A stretch of 64,000 nt of DNA from an uncultured Paraburkholderia sp. (GCA_940746715.1 CALNWN010000002.1:525947-589946), one strand, 5' to 3'. Shown: positions 1 to 11,503, numbered from the stretch's first letter. The notes: generated by a model from the letters alone, not told the origin. Program-made: numbers and translations.

Positions 1-200
1 TGCGGCTTGTTGATGACGAGCGTATGCAGCACGTTGCCGTAGGCGTCGAACGCGGCGTCGAGCTTGCCCGGCGCGTCGATGCTCCAGCGCCGCACGACCT
101 GCGAGGCGCCGCTTGCGGGCGTGAGCCGCAATTGCTGGATCGAGTAATGGACAGTCGCTTCGTAACGATAGGACGTCTCGTGGCGGATCGTCAGGTACAT
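1..200 (-). CDS. transglutaminase-family protein, N-terminal part (runs off the window)
   Basis: The first 66 codons read MYLTIRHETSYRYEA and continue with a beta-rich pattern (HYSIQQLRLTP) typical of the bacterial transglutaminase-like N-terminal domain. The catalytic core lies beyond the window edge. The start is set by a GGAG box 7-8 bases upstream. It lies 11 bases after the alpha-E gene and follows the ATP-grasp gene, a common proteobacterial trio thought to act in peptide or amide-bond chemistry. That role is inferred from family association. No lesion is visible in this part. Confidence 0.85.
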   Translation of the reverse strand, partial: MYLTIRHETSYRYEATVHYSIQQLRLTPASGASQVVRRWSIDAPGKLDAAFDAYGNVLHTLVINKP

Positions 201-210
201 GGAAACTCCG

Positions 211-1161
211 TCAGGCGACTGGCAGCATGAGATAGGTACGCGCGACGAGATTGCCGAGCTCGAACACGCGAGCAAGGAATTGCGTCAGGTACGCGTGCAG
301 GCCGGCTTCGAAAATCTGCCGGATATCCGAATAGAGGAGTTCGGCGCGCAGCTTGCCGGCGAACCGTTCGCACTGGTTCGAGCCCGAGGTGCGCAGCATC
401 GCCAGATTCGCGCAGACGCCTTCGAGCGAAGCCAGCAGCGAGCGCGGCATCTGCTGGTTGAGGATCATCAATTCGACGACCCGGGCCGGCGTGACGACGT
501 CGCGATACACCTTGCGATAGATTTCCAGCGCCGACACGGAGCTCAGAATCGAAGTCCAGTAATAGAAGTCTTCGAGCTGGCGCGCCGCGTCGCGCGAGTT
601 CGGCTCCACGTCGGCAAAGCGTACGTCGAGAATGCGCGCCGTGTTGTCGGCGCGCTCCAGAAACGTGCCGAGCTGCGTGAAGAAGAACGCGTCGTCCTGC
701 AGCGCGGTGCCGATCGTCACGCCGCGCGACAGGTGCGAGCGAAACTTGACCCATTCGAACAGCGCGCCCGGATTCGCCGCGGCCTGGCCGGACGAAATAC
801 GCTCGTTGAATTCGAGCCAGGTGTCGTTGATCGTCTCCCACCATTCGGTCGTCAAGGTGCCGCGAACGGCACGCGCATTTTCGCGCGCGGCATGCAGGCA
901 CGAATGAATACTCGACGGGTTCGTCGCGTCGGCCACCATGAAGTCGAGCACGTGTTCGCGCGTCGGCTCGTCATAGCGCTGCGCGAAGGCAGACTCGAGT
1001 TCGGAGATGCGCAGCACCGAACGTTGCGCGCGCGCCTCCTGGTCGGGCGTCTGCGGCAGCAAAAGCGCCTCGAGGTTGATGTCGAGCATGCGGGCGGTGT
1101 TCTCCGCGCGCTCCATGTAGCGGGCCATCCAGAAGAGGTGATCGGCGGTGCGGCTTAGCAT
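211..1161 (-). CDS. alpha-E domain protein (DUF403)
   Basis: A 316-residue protein that begins MLSRTADHLFWMARYMERAE, the signature opening of alpha-E (DUF403) proteins. It is all-helical with the usual ARMLDINLEALL and ERADNTARILDVR segments. The length is normal and the frame is clean, which contrasts with the frameshifted ATP-grasp partner just upstream. The family is encoded beside circularly permuted ATP-grasp and transglutaminase proteins; its biochemical role is not settled. Confidence 0.9.
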   Translation of the reverse strand: MLSRTADHLFWMARYMERAENTARMLDINLEALLLPQTPDQEARAQRSVLRISELESAFAQRYDEPTREHVLDFMVADATNPSSIHSCLHAARENARAVRGTLTTEWWETINDTWLEFNERISSGQAAANPGALFEWVKFRSHLSRGVTIGTALQDDAFFFTQLGTFLERADNTARILDVRFADVEPNSRDAARQLEDFYYWTSILSSVSALEIYRKVYRDVVTPARVVELMILNQQMPRSLLASLEGVCANLAMLRTSGSNQCERFAGKLRAELLYSDIRQIFEAGLHAYLTQFLARVFELGNLVARTYLMLPVA

Positions 1162-1300
1162 GACGGCGTTCCGTATCTGATGACGCGAGGTCTCTTGAAG
1201 TAAAGCTCGCGCTGGTTATCCGTATGCGCCGGCGGCTTTCAATGAGCGCCCCGGCGCGCTGGGTTGCGGGCGCGGCCAGGGTAGCCGCGCGGCAACCGCG

Positions 1301-2705
1301 TCAGTCGACCATCCACGTGTCTTTGGTCCCGCCTCCCTGCGACGAATTGACGACGAGCGAGCCCTCCTGCGACGCGGGTCAGTCCGCCCGCGACCATCGT
1401 GACCGTCTTGCCCGACAGCACGAACGGACGCAGGTCGATATGGCACGGCGCAATGCCGGATTCGACGAAGGTCGGGCAAGCGGAAAGCGCCAAGGTGGGT
1501 TGCGCGATATAGCCCGCCGGGCGCGCGATCAGACGCTCGCGGAACGCTTCGATTTCGGCCTTCGTCGAGGCGGGTCCGACGAGCATGCCGTAGCCGCCCG
1601 CGCCGTGCACTTCCTTGACGACGAGTTCCGGCAGATGCGCGAGCGTGTACGCAAGATCGTCCGGCTTGGGGCACTGGAACGTGGGCACGTTGTTCAGGAT
1701 CGGCTTCTCGCCCAGGTAGAACTCGATCATGTCCGGCATGTACGGGTAGATCGATTTGTCGTCGGCGATGCCGGTGCCCATCGCATTGGCCAGCGCGACA
1801 CGCCCCGCCCGATACGCGGTCAGCAGGCCCGGTATGCCGAGCGCCGAGTCGTTGCGGAACGCGAGCGGATCCGGAAAATCGTCGTCGACCCGGCGATAGA
1901 TCACGTCCACCCGCTTCGGCCCCCGCGTCGTGCGCATGAACACATAGTTGTTGTCGACGAAAAGGTCCTTGCCTTCCACCAGCTCGACGCCCATCTGTTG
2001 CGCGAGGAACGTGTGCTCGAAATACGCTGAGTTGTACATGCCCGGCGTCAGCACGACCACGACCGGATCGTCGACGCCTTCGGGCGCGACCGAGCGCAGC
2101 GTATCGAGCAGGAGATAGGGATAATGCGCGACCGGCGCAATGCGGTTCTGCACGAACAGCTCGGGGAAAAGCCGCATCATCATCTTGCGGTTTTCGAGCA
2201 TATAGGACACGCCCGACGGAACCCGCAGGTTGTCTTCGAGCACATAGAACTCGCCGTCGTCGCCGGCGCGCACCACGTCGACGCCGGCAATATGCGCGTA
2301 AACACCGAGCGGCACATTGACGCCCTGCATTTCCGGCCGGTATTGCGCGTTGGTATAAACCTGCTCCGCGGGCACGATGCCGGCGCGCACGATCTTGCGA
2401 TCGTGATACACGTCGTGGATAAACAGATTGAGCGCCTGGACGCGCTGACGCAGGCCAGCTTCCAGCGTCTGCCATTCGCCGTGCGGAATGATGCGTGGAA
2501 TGAGATCGAAGGGAATCAGCCGCTCGGTGCCGGAGAGGTCGCCGTTCACGGCGAACGTAATGCCGACCCGGCGAAACAGCAGGTCGGCTTCCGCACGTTT
2601 GCGTGCGATCGCTTCATTGCCATGCTTCGAGAGCCACCGCTCAAAGCGCGCGTAGTGTGGCCGCACGGCATCGTCATGATGACGCATCTCGTCATAGCAT
2701 CGCAT
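1301..2705 (-). pseudogene. circularly permuted type 2 ATP-grasp protein, frameshifted near the C-terminus
   Basis: The protein starts MRCYDEMRHHDD at 2705 and shows family segments (LFRRVGITFAVNGD, ERLIPFDLIPRIIP, VKEVHGAGGYGMLVGP). It reads cleanly for about 445 codons to GGLTRVA. A small deletion near 1368 then shifts the frame, and the expected tail (SLVVNSSQGGGTKDTWMVD, then stop at 1301) continues in another frame. Left as read, the last 20-odd residues are replaced by an Arg-rich tail ending at 1239. Most of the ATP-grasp fold is before the lesion, so some activity cannot be excluded. It heads the alpha-E/transglutaminase cluster. Confidence 0.85.
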
Positions 2706-3063
2706 GTCACGCCCCGCTCTTGTTGTCGGATAGAAGGCGAATGCGCTGCGCATTCGGTGTTCGACTTCATTCAAGCAAGCGCTATGCCATTGAGCTTTTA
2801 GCGCGCCAAACCGGCAGACATGCACATGAAGCGCGCATCGCAAAGCGTCGCGCTTCGCTGCCATCGTACTGCTGCCGCACACGATGCGCTAGTACAGTGC
2901 ATGAGCGGCACCGACGATGCACCGCGTCGTATTTTGGGGCACGCCGCGCGGGAGAGTCGCGGCAGAGAGAAGCCAAAAAAATCCCCGTGGAGTTGCATCC
3001 ACGGGGATTCTGACGGCTTGCAATGCCTAGAGCGGAGCGCCCTGAGCAAAGCGTGAAGCGGGC
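2706..3063. other. intergenic stretch
   Basis: About 360 bases between the ATP-grasp start and the HU stop. Apart from the terminator hairpin at 2974-3009, I see no supported gene or RNA. It should hold the promoter for the leftward ATP-grasp/alpha-E/transglutaminase run, but no convincing -35/-10 pair stands out. Confidence 0.5.
2974..3009 (-). terminator. rho-independent terminator of the HU gene
   Basis: Perfect 11-bp stem (ATCCCCGTGGA at 2981-2991 pairing with 2998-3008), 6-base loop, followed on the minus strand by a run of T (A run at 2975-2980 on the plus strand). It sits about 55 bases after the HU stop codon. Confidence 0.9.
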
Positions 3064-3516
3064 TTAGCCTGCTGCAGCGTCCTTCAGCTTCTTCAGCGCA
3101 CGTGCCTTGATGCGCACGCTAGCCGGCTTGGCCGGGAACCAGCGCTCTTCGCCCGTGAACGGGTCTTTGCCGAAGCGCTTTTTCTTGGCCGGCACGGCTT
3201 GCACGACGATCTTCAGAAGACCCGACAGCGCGAATTCGCCGGCGCCCTTCTTATGCACTGCGCCGAGGATCGTGTCTTCGAGCGCGGCCAGAACGGCCTT
3301 GGCAGCCTTCGGTTCGACCGCTGCGCGTTCAGTAACGTGTGCAGCCAGCGAGGCCTTCGTGAAGGTGTCCTTGATCGGCGACGGTGCGCCGGATGCCTTC
3401 ACGGCGACCTTCTTAGCTGCGGGAGCTTTCTTCGCAGGGACTTTCTTTGCAGCAACCTTCTTGGTCGGTACCGGGGCAGCAGCCTTCTTGGCCAACTTTT
3501 TTGCGGAAGTCGGCAT
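3064..3516 (-). CDS. HU-family histone-like DNA-binding protein with Lys/Ala-rich N-terminal arm
   Basis: A 150-residue nucleoid protein. Residues 1 to about 45 are a Lys/Ala/Pro arm with repeats of the AAKKVPAKKAP type, resembling a histone H1 tail. The rest is an HU/IHF fold (AALEDTILGAVHKKGAGEF, RFGKDPFTGEERWF). The start at 3516 has an AGGAG box about 6 bases upstream; the in-frame ATG 63 bases earlier lacks one. The frame is intact and the gene has its own terminator. Burkholderiales commonly carry such tailed HU paralogs; the arm is expected to add non-specific DNA affinity. Confidence 0.92.
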   Translation of the reverse strand: MPTSAKKLAKKAAAPVPTKKVAAKKVPAKKAPAAKKVAVKASGAPSPIKDTFTKASLAAHVTERAAVEPKAAKAVLAALEDTILGAVHKKGAGEFALSGLLKIVVQAVPAKKKRFGKDPFTGEERWFPAKPASVRIKARALKKLKDAAAG

Positions 3517-3932
3517 GTTTCTCCTACTTGTTGTGGTCAGTGAATTGCACGAAGCGCACACCGTATGCACACGCTTCAACGCCGGATTCTACAAGCGCTC
3601 ATGCGATTTGCGCGACTCTTTTGTGTATAAGAGCGCAGGTTTGTTGCGCGGCGCAGACTGCCGAACTCATTTTGAGCCTTGTTTCAGGGGCTAAACTGCT
3701 TCCGCGCACCCGGCAACACCGATTCGTAAAGTGCGTTACAAGCGGTTTCAACCCCTGTATAGCGGCACATTCTGCGCGGCGGTGACTGCTCCGTTTACGC
3801 TACGCGTGAGCCCTTTGCGCGCGATGTCGCTCGCTCGTGAGGCGGCCTACCAGCGAGCCTTCGGGTAACTCCGCATTGGCCGCGCCACATGAGCCGTTGC
3901 AACGTCATGACGCCGGGCGCACTTGCATGCGG
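3517..3932. other. intergenic stretch, no gene seen
   Basis: About 415 bases between the HU start and the stop of the MocR pseudogene. A TAGAAT hexamer upstream of HU on the minus strand could be a -10 box, but no matching -35 is clear. No ORF in it resembles a protein. Confidence 0.45.
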
Positions 3933-5410
3933 CTATGAAGGGAGTCGCGGCAGGATGTCCGCGAGCTTCTGCAAGGCAGCGTCGATATGTTGCCCAGCAA
4001 TGTTGCCATAGCCGAAGATCAGACTCGCCTGCGGTTTCGCGCGCTGGTAGAACGGCGAGAGTCCATACAGACCGATCGACGCGTCGCGCGCCGCCGTCAC
4101 CACGGCCTGTTCCGTGAGCGGCGCCCTCAGGCGCGCGGCGAGGTGGATGCCGGCCGTCGGCACGATCGGCTCGAACCACGGCGCGAGCGGGCCTTGCAGA
4201 TGCGAGAGCAGCGTAGCGCGCCGCGCCGCATAGGTCTTGTGCATGCGCCGCAGGTGCTTGGCGAAATCGCCGTTCAGCATGAACGAGGCAAGCGCGGTTT
4301 GCGTGAGCGTGCAGCCGTGCCAGTCCGCGATCTGGCGGGCCTTGAAAAGCGGCCTGAATAGCGATGCCGGTGGCACTACATAGCCGACTCGCAGCTCGGG
4401 GAAAATGGTTTTGGAAAACGTGCCCACATAGGCGACGAGTCCTGCACGGTCGAGACTTTTCAGCGGCTCCATCGGCCGGCCTTCAAAACGGTACTCGCAG
4501 TCGTAGTCGTCCTCGATAATCACGGCGCCGCGTTTTTGCGCCCATTCCAGCAGTTCGACGCGGCGCTCAAGACTCATCGGCATGCCGAGCGGAAACTGAT
4601 GCGACGGCGTCACGTAGACGAGCCGCGCATTGTCCGGCAATTTACCGACGATCAAACCCTCGCGGTCGACCGGCACGCGCGCCACGCGCGCGTGCCGGTT
4701 GCCGTGAAGCACGCATGCGCGGGCGGATAACCGGGATCTTCGATGGCGGCCACTTCGCCGGGCCCGAGCGTGACGCGCGCGAGCAGGTCGAGCGCGTGCT
4801 GCGCGCCTTGCGTCACGATCACTTCTTCCCAGTTGCTGGACACCGCGCGATTGAACGCGAGGTAGCGCGAAATCGCGAGCCGCAATTCCTGTTCGCCAGC
4901 CGCGTCGCGATAAGTGCCGGAGCCGCGCGCCTGCGTACGCAGCGCGTGATTCACGCAACGGCGCCAAGCGTCGAACGGGAACAATGCCTTGTCGGTCGCC
5001 CCGCCAACGAAATCGTGCGGCGACGCCACGGAAGGCCGCGGCATCGGCAGGCTGTCGGGCATCTGCTCCCACAGCGGTTGTGCGCGCGCCGTGTCGCTCT
5101 TCGTCTTCGCAGGTTCGCGCGATGAATCGGCCGCGCGCACATGAGGCGAGCGCTCGGCCGGCAGGCGCTCCAGACCGTCGGCCACGAAGGTGCCCGAACC
5201 GGCCCGCGCGGTGAGATAACCCTCGGAAAGAAGCCGCTCGAAAACATCGAGCGTGGTCTTGCGTGAGACGCCGAGTTGCGCGGCGAGATCGCGCGTGGAC
5301 GGCAAACGCGTGCCCCCGGCGAGGCGCCCCTCCAGGATGCCGGCGCGCAACTGCCGATAGATCTGCCCGGAGAGGTCGTGATGCCCTTCGACGGCGATGT
5401 GGATTTCCAT
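3933..5410 (-). pseudogene. MocR/PdxR-type GntR regulator with aminotransferase domain, frameshifted
   Basis: The N-terminal part (from MEIHIAVEGHHDLSGQIYRQ) has a winged helix with the GntR pattern LPSTRDLAAQLGVSRKT, then the start of a fold-type I aminotransferase domain (EEVIVTQGAQHALDLL). The C-terminal half continues in another frame with the PLP-lysine region GTFSKTIFPELRVGY. The break near 4685-4695 is an extra CG in a CGCGCG run; removing it restores GTRVARVPVDREG. Members are PLP-responsive regulators. As read, the protein stops after 252 residues without the PLP lysine. Confidence 0.88.
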
Positions 5411-5877
5411 TCTGGCTGGCTACCTGTTATGTCCACGCCATGACACTTCCGCGTGGCCAATGGCAGCGGCCAGCTTGACGCGTCGCCGCGGGCGGTGCGG
5501 GCGGTGCGCGGGCGCAATGGTCCTCGATTCACAGCGCCACGCGGCAGACCGTGCGCGTGCTGATCATCGCGTGCTTCCTGCGCGAACCGGCGCATCGCTA
5601 AAGGCAAGCCCGGTTGCTATGGCCGCCCGCCTACCCACAGCGCATAGACACAGACACCGCCCAATCTTGTCGCGTCTTTTTCCGAAGAAAGCCGCGGCAT
5701 TTCCGCATTGCCGGCCGGATCGGCTGAGCGTCCTGTAGCTTCTGGCAACATAGCGTGTTGTCTCGAAAATGGCGGTGGGTTTGAAGCCGGGGTCTCAGGC
5801 CCGCAGCCCCGGCAAGGCCGGATCAAACCATATTTGCTTATATCAAACAAATTTTGACGGGCTAATTTCCTCCTGCT
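5411..5877. other. divergent intergenic region between MocR and XRE-cupin regulators
   Basis: About 470 bases, GC-rich near MocR and turning AT-rich before the XRE gene. No protein-like ORF is visible. The AT-rich end (about 5828-5868) holds the inverted repeat annotated separately and is the likely promoter of the XRE gene. Confidence 0.45.
5843..5857. promoter_or_regulatory. candidate operator upstream of XRE-cupin gene
   Basis: TCAAA-N5-TTTGA perfect inverted repeat in a locally AT-rich patch, ending 20 bases before the XRE start. Its position fits autoregulation by the XRE-cupin protein, but no binding evidence exists here. Confidence 0.4.
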
Positions 5878-6449
5878 ATGGTCACGACAATTCATAAGAG
5901 CAATGCGGCACTCGAACTAGGCAGCAAGATCCGCGCGCTGCGGCAACGGCTGAAGCGCACGCTGGACGACACGGCAACCGCGGCGGGCATTTCCAAGCCG
6001 TTTTTGTCGCAGGTGGAACGGGGCCTCGCCTCGCCCTCCATCACGTCGCTGGCCGGCATCGCTCAGGCGCTTGGCGTGACGGTGCAGTATTTCGTCGACA
6101 CACCGAGCGAAGAGCGCTCGGTGAGCCGCGGCGATCAGCTGAAGTTTTTCGGTTTCGCGGACTCGGCCAATCTGTTCGCGCGCCTGACCAACGTGACGGG
6201 CGGGCGGCAGCTCGAGGCGATCCTCTGAAGATGCCGCCGGGGCAAAAGCGTTCGGAGGTCACGACGCATGCCGGTGAAGAGTTTTTGTATGTGATCGACG
6301 GCGAAGTGTCGTTGACGCTGGAAGGCAAGACGTTCGTGCTGCGTGCAGGAGACAGCGCGCATTACGAATCGACGGTGCCGCATAGCTGGATGAACACCGC
6401 GCACGTGGAGTCGGCGGTGGTCTGGGTGGGCACACCGAGACTGTTTTAA
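5878..6449 (+). pseudogene. XRE-family regulator with cupin domain, split by a 1-base deletion
   Basis: Residues 15-70 form a helix-turn-helix (GISKPFLSQVERGLASPS). A cupin_2 domain follows in another frame from 6231 (THAGEEFLYVIDGEVSL, SAHYESTVPHSWMN). The first frame ends in TGA at 6226-6228; one extra base there (CTC GTG AAG) would join both halves into a protein of about 190 residues. The family usually represses amino-acid or polyamine genes on sensing a small ligand. No good ribosome site precedes the ATG at 5878. Confidence 0.87.
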
Positions 6450-6621
6450 AGAAGCAGGCTACTTTCCCGGTTCATCCGGCAGGGGCAGCCTGCATTACCA
6501 AATGTAAGGATTCCTGCATGTCGGACAAACAACAAGGGCCGCCCGGGCCTGAACAAAGCAGATAGCCAGGCGCATTGACGCCGGCGCTTTCTTCTCTCGA
6601 CCTTTCCTGCGATCTGAACCG

Positions 6622-8046
6622 ATGAAAACCCCGTTTGCCTACGCGACGGCGCTGAGTGCGCTCGTCCTCAGCTTTGCCTCGCCCTTTGCCCCTTCCGCTT
6701 TTGCCGTCACCGTGCCGGCCGGCGTCACGCTCGCGGCCAGCTAGGAAATGACCCGGCAGGTGCCGGGGGAAACAGAGTCGCTCGACCCGGCGCACATCGA
6801 ATCGTGGACCGGCAATACGATCGCGCTCGACCTCTTCGAGGGCCTCACGCGTATCGACGCCGCCGGCGCAATCGTGCCCGGCGTCGCGCAATCGTGGACG
6901 CGCACCGGCCCCGACACGTGGGTGTTCAAGCTGCGCCATGACGCCCGCTGGAGCAATCGGCAGCCCGTCACCGCAAACGATTTCGTGTACGCGTGGCAGC
7001 GCGTGCTCGACCCGAAAACCGGCTCCAAATACACCGTGCTGGTCGAATTCGTGAAGAACGCCAAGGCGATTCTCGCCGGCAAGGCGCAGCTCTCGAGTCT
7101 GGGCGTTCGCGCCGCCGACCCGTACACGCTGGAAGTTACCACCAAGGTGCCCGCCGCCTTCTTCCCGCAGCTCACCGCCATGACGACCATGGCCCCGGTC
7201 AACCGCGACGTCGTGACGAAATTCGGCGGCGACTGGACGCGGCCGGGCAACTTCGTCGGCAATGGTCCCTATGCGCTCGCCGACTGGCAGCCGGGCAACC
7301 GGCTCGTCGGCACGAAGAGCAAGACGTACTGGAACGCCAGCAAGGTCGTGATCACCAAAGTGACCTATCTGCCGATCGACAGCGACTGGTCCGCAATCAG
7401 CCTGCCGCCGACATGGCAGAACGTGCACTGGTTCGGCACCGACGAACTCGGCCGCGACCTGCTCGCGCGCACGCTGCAAAGCGGGCGCGTGTCGCTCGAA
7501 GTCGGGCTGCTCGGCACGCTCGTTTCCGGGCTGATCGGCGTCGCGTATGGCGCAACCGCCGGTTATCTCGGCGGTCGCGTCGACGCGGTGATGATGCGCA
7601 TCGTCGACATGATGTACGCGATTCCCTACATGCTGATCGCCATTCTGATGATGACCATGTTCGGCCGCGCGTTCTATCTCGTCGTGCTGACCATCAGCGC
7701 GTTCTCGTGGCTCGACATGGCGCGGGTGGTGCGCGGTCAGACGCTGTCGCTGCGTTCGCGCGAATTCATCGATGCCGCGAAAGCCATCGGCGTGAGTTCG
7801 CGCTCGATCATCGCGCGTCATATCGTGCCGAACATCGTGCTCACCGAATCCGTGCTGTCGTTCCTCGGCCTCGGCGTGCAGGAACCCATGACCAGCTGGG
7901 GCGTGCTGATTCAGGACGGCGCGCAGAAACTCGAGTCCATGCAGTGGCTGCTGCTCTGCCCGGCTGTGATGTTGTGCGTCACGCTCTACTGCGTGAATTT
8001 CGTCGGCGACGGTCTGCGCGACGCATTCGATCCCAAGGACCGCTGA
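6622..8046 (+). pseudogene. oppA::oppC deletion chimera with internal amber stop
   Basis: Begins with a secretory signal (MKTPFAYATALSALVLSF). An in-frame TAG at 6742-6744 sits where Gln is expected (SQEMTRQVPGE). The oligopeptide-binding protein runs to about 7380 (KVTYLPIDS) and changes in frame to the C-terminal permease subunit (HWFGTDELGRDLLARTL, three or more membrane helices). The rest of oppA, all of oppB and the start of oppC are gone. Within the permease, IVPNIV joins LTESVLSFLG, so about 16 codons of the usual motif are also missing. The product cannot work as either parent. The intact ATPase follows after one base. Confidence 0.9.
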
Positions 8047-8047
8047 C

Positions 8048-9045
8048 ATGCCGCTACTCGAAGTCAAAGATGTCGGCGTGCGCTTCACGCGCCGCGAAGG
8101 CGCGCCCGTCGACGCGGTGCAACGCGTGTCGTTTTCGCTGGAAGCGGGCCGCACCCTCGGCATTGTCGGCGAATCGGGTTCGGGCAAGAGCCAGACGGTG
8201 ATGGCTCTGCTCGGTCTGCTCGCGGGCAACGGCCAGGTGTCGGGCGAAGCGCTCTATCGCGGCGAGAATCTGCTCGCCATGAATGAAGCCGCGCTCAACA
8301 GGATTCGCGGCGACCGCATCGGCATGATCTTTCAGGACCCGATGACCTCGCTCAATCCGTTCCTGACGATCGAGCGGCAAATGACGGAAACGCTGCAGCT
8401 GCATCGCAAGACGTCGCGGCGCGAGGCGCGCCGCCGCGCGATCGAAGCGCTCGAGTCGGTGCGCATTCCCGATGCCGCATGCCGCATCGGCATGTATCCG
8501 CACGAGTTTTCCGGCGGCATGCGGCAACGCGTGATGATCGCCATGGCGCTGCTGTCGGAGCCCGAAATCCTGATCGCCGACGAGCCCACCACCGCGCTCG
8601 ACGTCACCGTGCAGGCGCAGATCATCGAGTTGCTGCGCGAGCTGAATCGCGAGCGCGGCACCGCGATCATTCTGATCACGCACGACATGGGCGTCGTCGC
8701 CGGTCTATGCGACGACGTGATGGTGATGTACGCCGGCCAGGCCGTCGAGCAGGCGAGCGCCGCCACGCTCTTTGCCGCGCCGACGCATCCGTACACGCGC
8801 GGGCTGCTCAACGCACTGCCGCGCCTGACCGATGACAGCGACGACGAACGCCCCCTGCAAACCATTCCCGGCAATCCGCCGCTGCCCGGCGAAGTGGGCG
8901 CGGGCTGCGCCTTCGCGCCGCGCTGCACGTATTGCAGCGACGCATGCCGCGAGTCGCGTCCCGCGCTCGTTGCAACGGCGAACGACCCGCAGGCATGGCG
9001 CGCCTGCCATCGTCCGGCGGGCGAAATCCTGGAGGCACAACACGT

Positions 9046-9049
<4 letters not shown>
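8048..9049 (+). CDS. oppD: oligopeptide/dipeptide ABC transporter ATP-binding protein (OppD/DppD type)
   Basis: A 333-residue ATPase with Walker A GESGSGKS (41-48), Q-loop near IFQDP, signature FSGGMRQR (154-161), Walker B ILIADEP (174-180) and switch His 212. The C-terminal oligopeptide-transporter extension has the expected Cys cluster (GAGCAFAPRCTYC). The frame is clean. The stop overlaps the next ATG as ATGA, implying translational coupling. Its membrane partners are lost in the upstream chimera, so an intact ATPase is left without a transporter at this locus. Opp and Dpp cannot be told apart here. Confidence 0.9.
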
Positions 9050-10042
<993 letters not shown>

Positions 10043-10215
10043 AGCCAGCCGCCTTTAACAGAAACACAAGCACAACCCTAACGACCCGATTCGCCGGCGC
10101 GGTGGTCTCGCCGCGCCGTTGGATTCGCTCGTCCTGCAATCCGCAAGACGGGCGATTAGCGTGGACTGGCTAACCGCCGGCCAAAGTTTCATCACAATTG
10201 CCGAGACATCTTTTA

Positions 10216-10622
10216 ATGAAAAACAACACACCAGGAACCCGGTCGAAAAAGTCCGGAGTCACCGCCGCGATCTGCTGTGCCTTCACCGTTCCCGCGCTGG
10301 CTATCGCCGCGAACGCCTACGCCGACGACAGCGTGACGCAGCCCGCGCCCGAAGCGAGCAACGCTGCGCCCGCCGCGCAAGGGTTGTCGTCACCCGCGCA
10401 AGTGTCGCAGGCTCAACCCGCGAACAAGCGCCGCGCGGATCAGGGCGGCCAGATCCGCAACGATCAGCCGGACACGACGAACGCCCTCGTCAACGCCGAG
10501 GCTTCGCAAACCGTCACGCCGCCCGAGCCGCCGTCGAGCCAGGCCGCGAGCAAGGGCTTTATCGCGGATAGCCATTTGAATCTGCAATTGCGCAATTACG
10601 CGGATTACTTTCAGGCGCCGCC
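10216..10622 (+). pseudogene. OprD-type outer-membrane porin, N-terminal stub
   Basis: A signal peptide (ICCAFTVPALAIAANAYADD) and a long low-complexity linker lead to the first beta strand of OprD-family porins (GFIADSHLNLQLRNYADYF). Near 10620 the sequence changes to the antisense of the IclR gene, so the barrel is missing. The loss looks like one deletion that also cut the end of IclR. The ORF runs on into IclR antisense before stopping. It was probably the porin of the adjacent peptide transporter. Confidence 0.8.
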
Positions 10623-11323
10623 CTCCCTCACCGCCACGCCGGTGCGGTCGAGAATCGGCACGGCCACACCGGCCATGCCGTCGAGCACGCCGCTATTGCG
10701 GCCCGCGTACCCCAGCTGCCGCACGCGTTCTATCTCCGTGCGCAAATACACTTCGTCGAGCACGCCATAGCCGCGAATACGCGGCACATTGAAGCGAATG
10801 ATCTCTTCCCGCTCGGCCTCGGGCAGGAACGCGAGAATCGCGAGACTCCCTGCCCCACGCCGAGCGCGACGCGTCCGCCAATATCGCCCGTGAACGAGCG
10901 AATCGGAAACGGCCCTTCGCAGATGTCGAGACACACTGCGTCGAAACTACTTTTGACGAGCAGGAAAATCGTATCGCCGAGGCTCGCGCAGAGTCTCAGC
11001 AACGCCGGACGGCATAGCGTGCGCATGCCGCTCGGATTGCCCGCCTGCGCCGCGAGCGCGAAGAAATTCACGCTCAGCCGGTAAAGCTTCGAATTCTCGT
11101 CCTGTTCGACGATGCCCTCTGCAATCAGCGCATGCAGGATGCGATGCACCGTGCCCTGCGTCAGACCGACCGCCTTCGCAAGACGCGTAACGCGGCTGCC
11201 GTCGGATTGCGTTTCGGCTAACGCGCGGATCACGGCGAAGGCGCGTTCCAGCATTCCGGTGCCGGGCGCGGCGCCGGCTTCGGCGGCGTCGCTGTCGGTA
11301 TGTCGTTTGGCGGCAGCATTCAT
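10623..11323 (-). pseudogene. IclR-family regulator, frameshifted and C-terminally truncated
   Basis: The winged helix (residues about 24-85: MLERAFAVIRALAE, RVTRLAKAVGLTQGTVHRIL) is intact. The effector domain reads to GGRVALGVGQG, then a 1-base loss near 10851 shifts the frame; SLAILAFLPEAEREEI and GYAGRNSGVLDGMAGVAVP continue in another frame. The final 60 or so residues are absent because the gene abuts the porin stub at about 10622. It is divergent from the ABC/oxidase operon, whose upstream region carries the repeats annotated below, so it was probably the local regulator. Confidence 0.87.
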
Positions 11324-11340
11324 TGTTCAGAGTCGCAATT

Positions 11341-11357
11341 ATTCCATTGATCGGAAC
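11341..11357. promoter_or_regulatory. candidate IclR operator, site 1 (at the IclR start)
   Basis: ATTCC-N7-GGAAC, 18 bases upstream of the IclR ATG. It shares the TTCC-N7-GGAA core with site 2 and is placed for autoregulation. Confidence 0.6.
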
Positions 11358-11486
11358 ACCATAAGGTGTTTTGTCCGGTTCGTGAATCATGCATGAGTTT
11401 CACCGTGCGCGCGATGCCTGCGGCGGGATATAGGGATTGTCCGGAGAACATGGAGCGGAACGATTGACCGTTGCCGGACGCACTAT

Positions 11487-11503
11487 ATTCCGATAAATGG
11501 AAT
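11487..11503. promoter_or_regulatory. candidate IclR operator, site 2
   Basis: ATTCC-N7-GGAAT, a perfect inverted repeat, about 100 bases before the ABC operon start. TTCC/GGAA half-sites are typical of IclR-family operators. Confidence 0.65.

Noticed and set aside
6472..8229. 585-codon minus-strand open frame
   Set aside because: Antisense shadow of the opp chimera. High third-position GC leaves long open antisense frames; composition (His/Arg/Asp/Gly-rich) is not protein-like.
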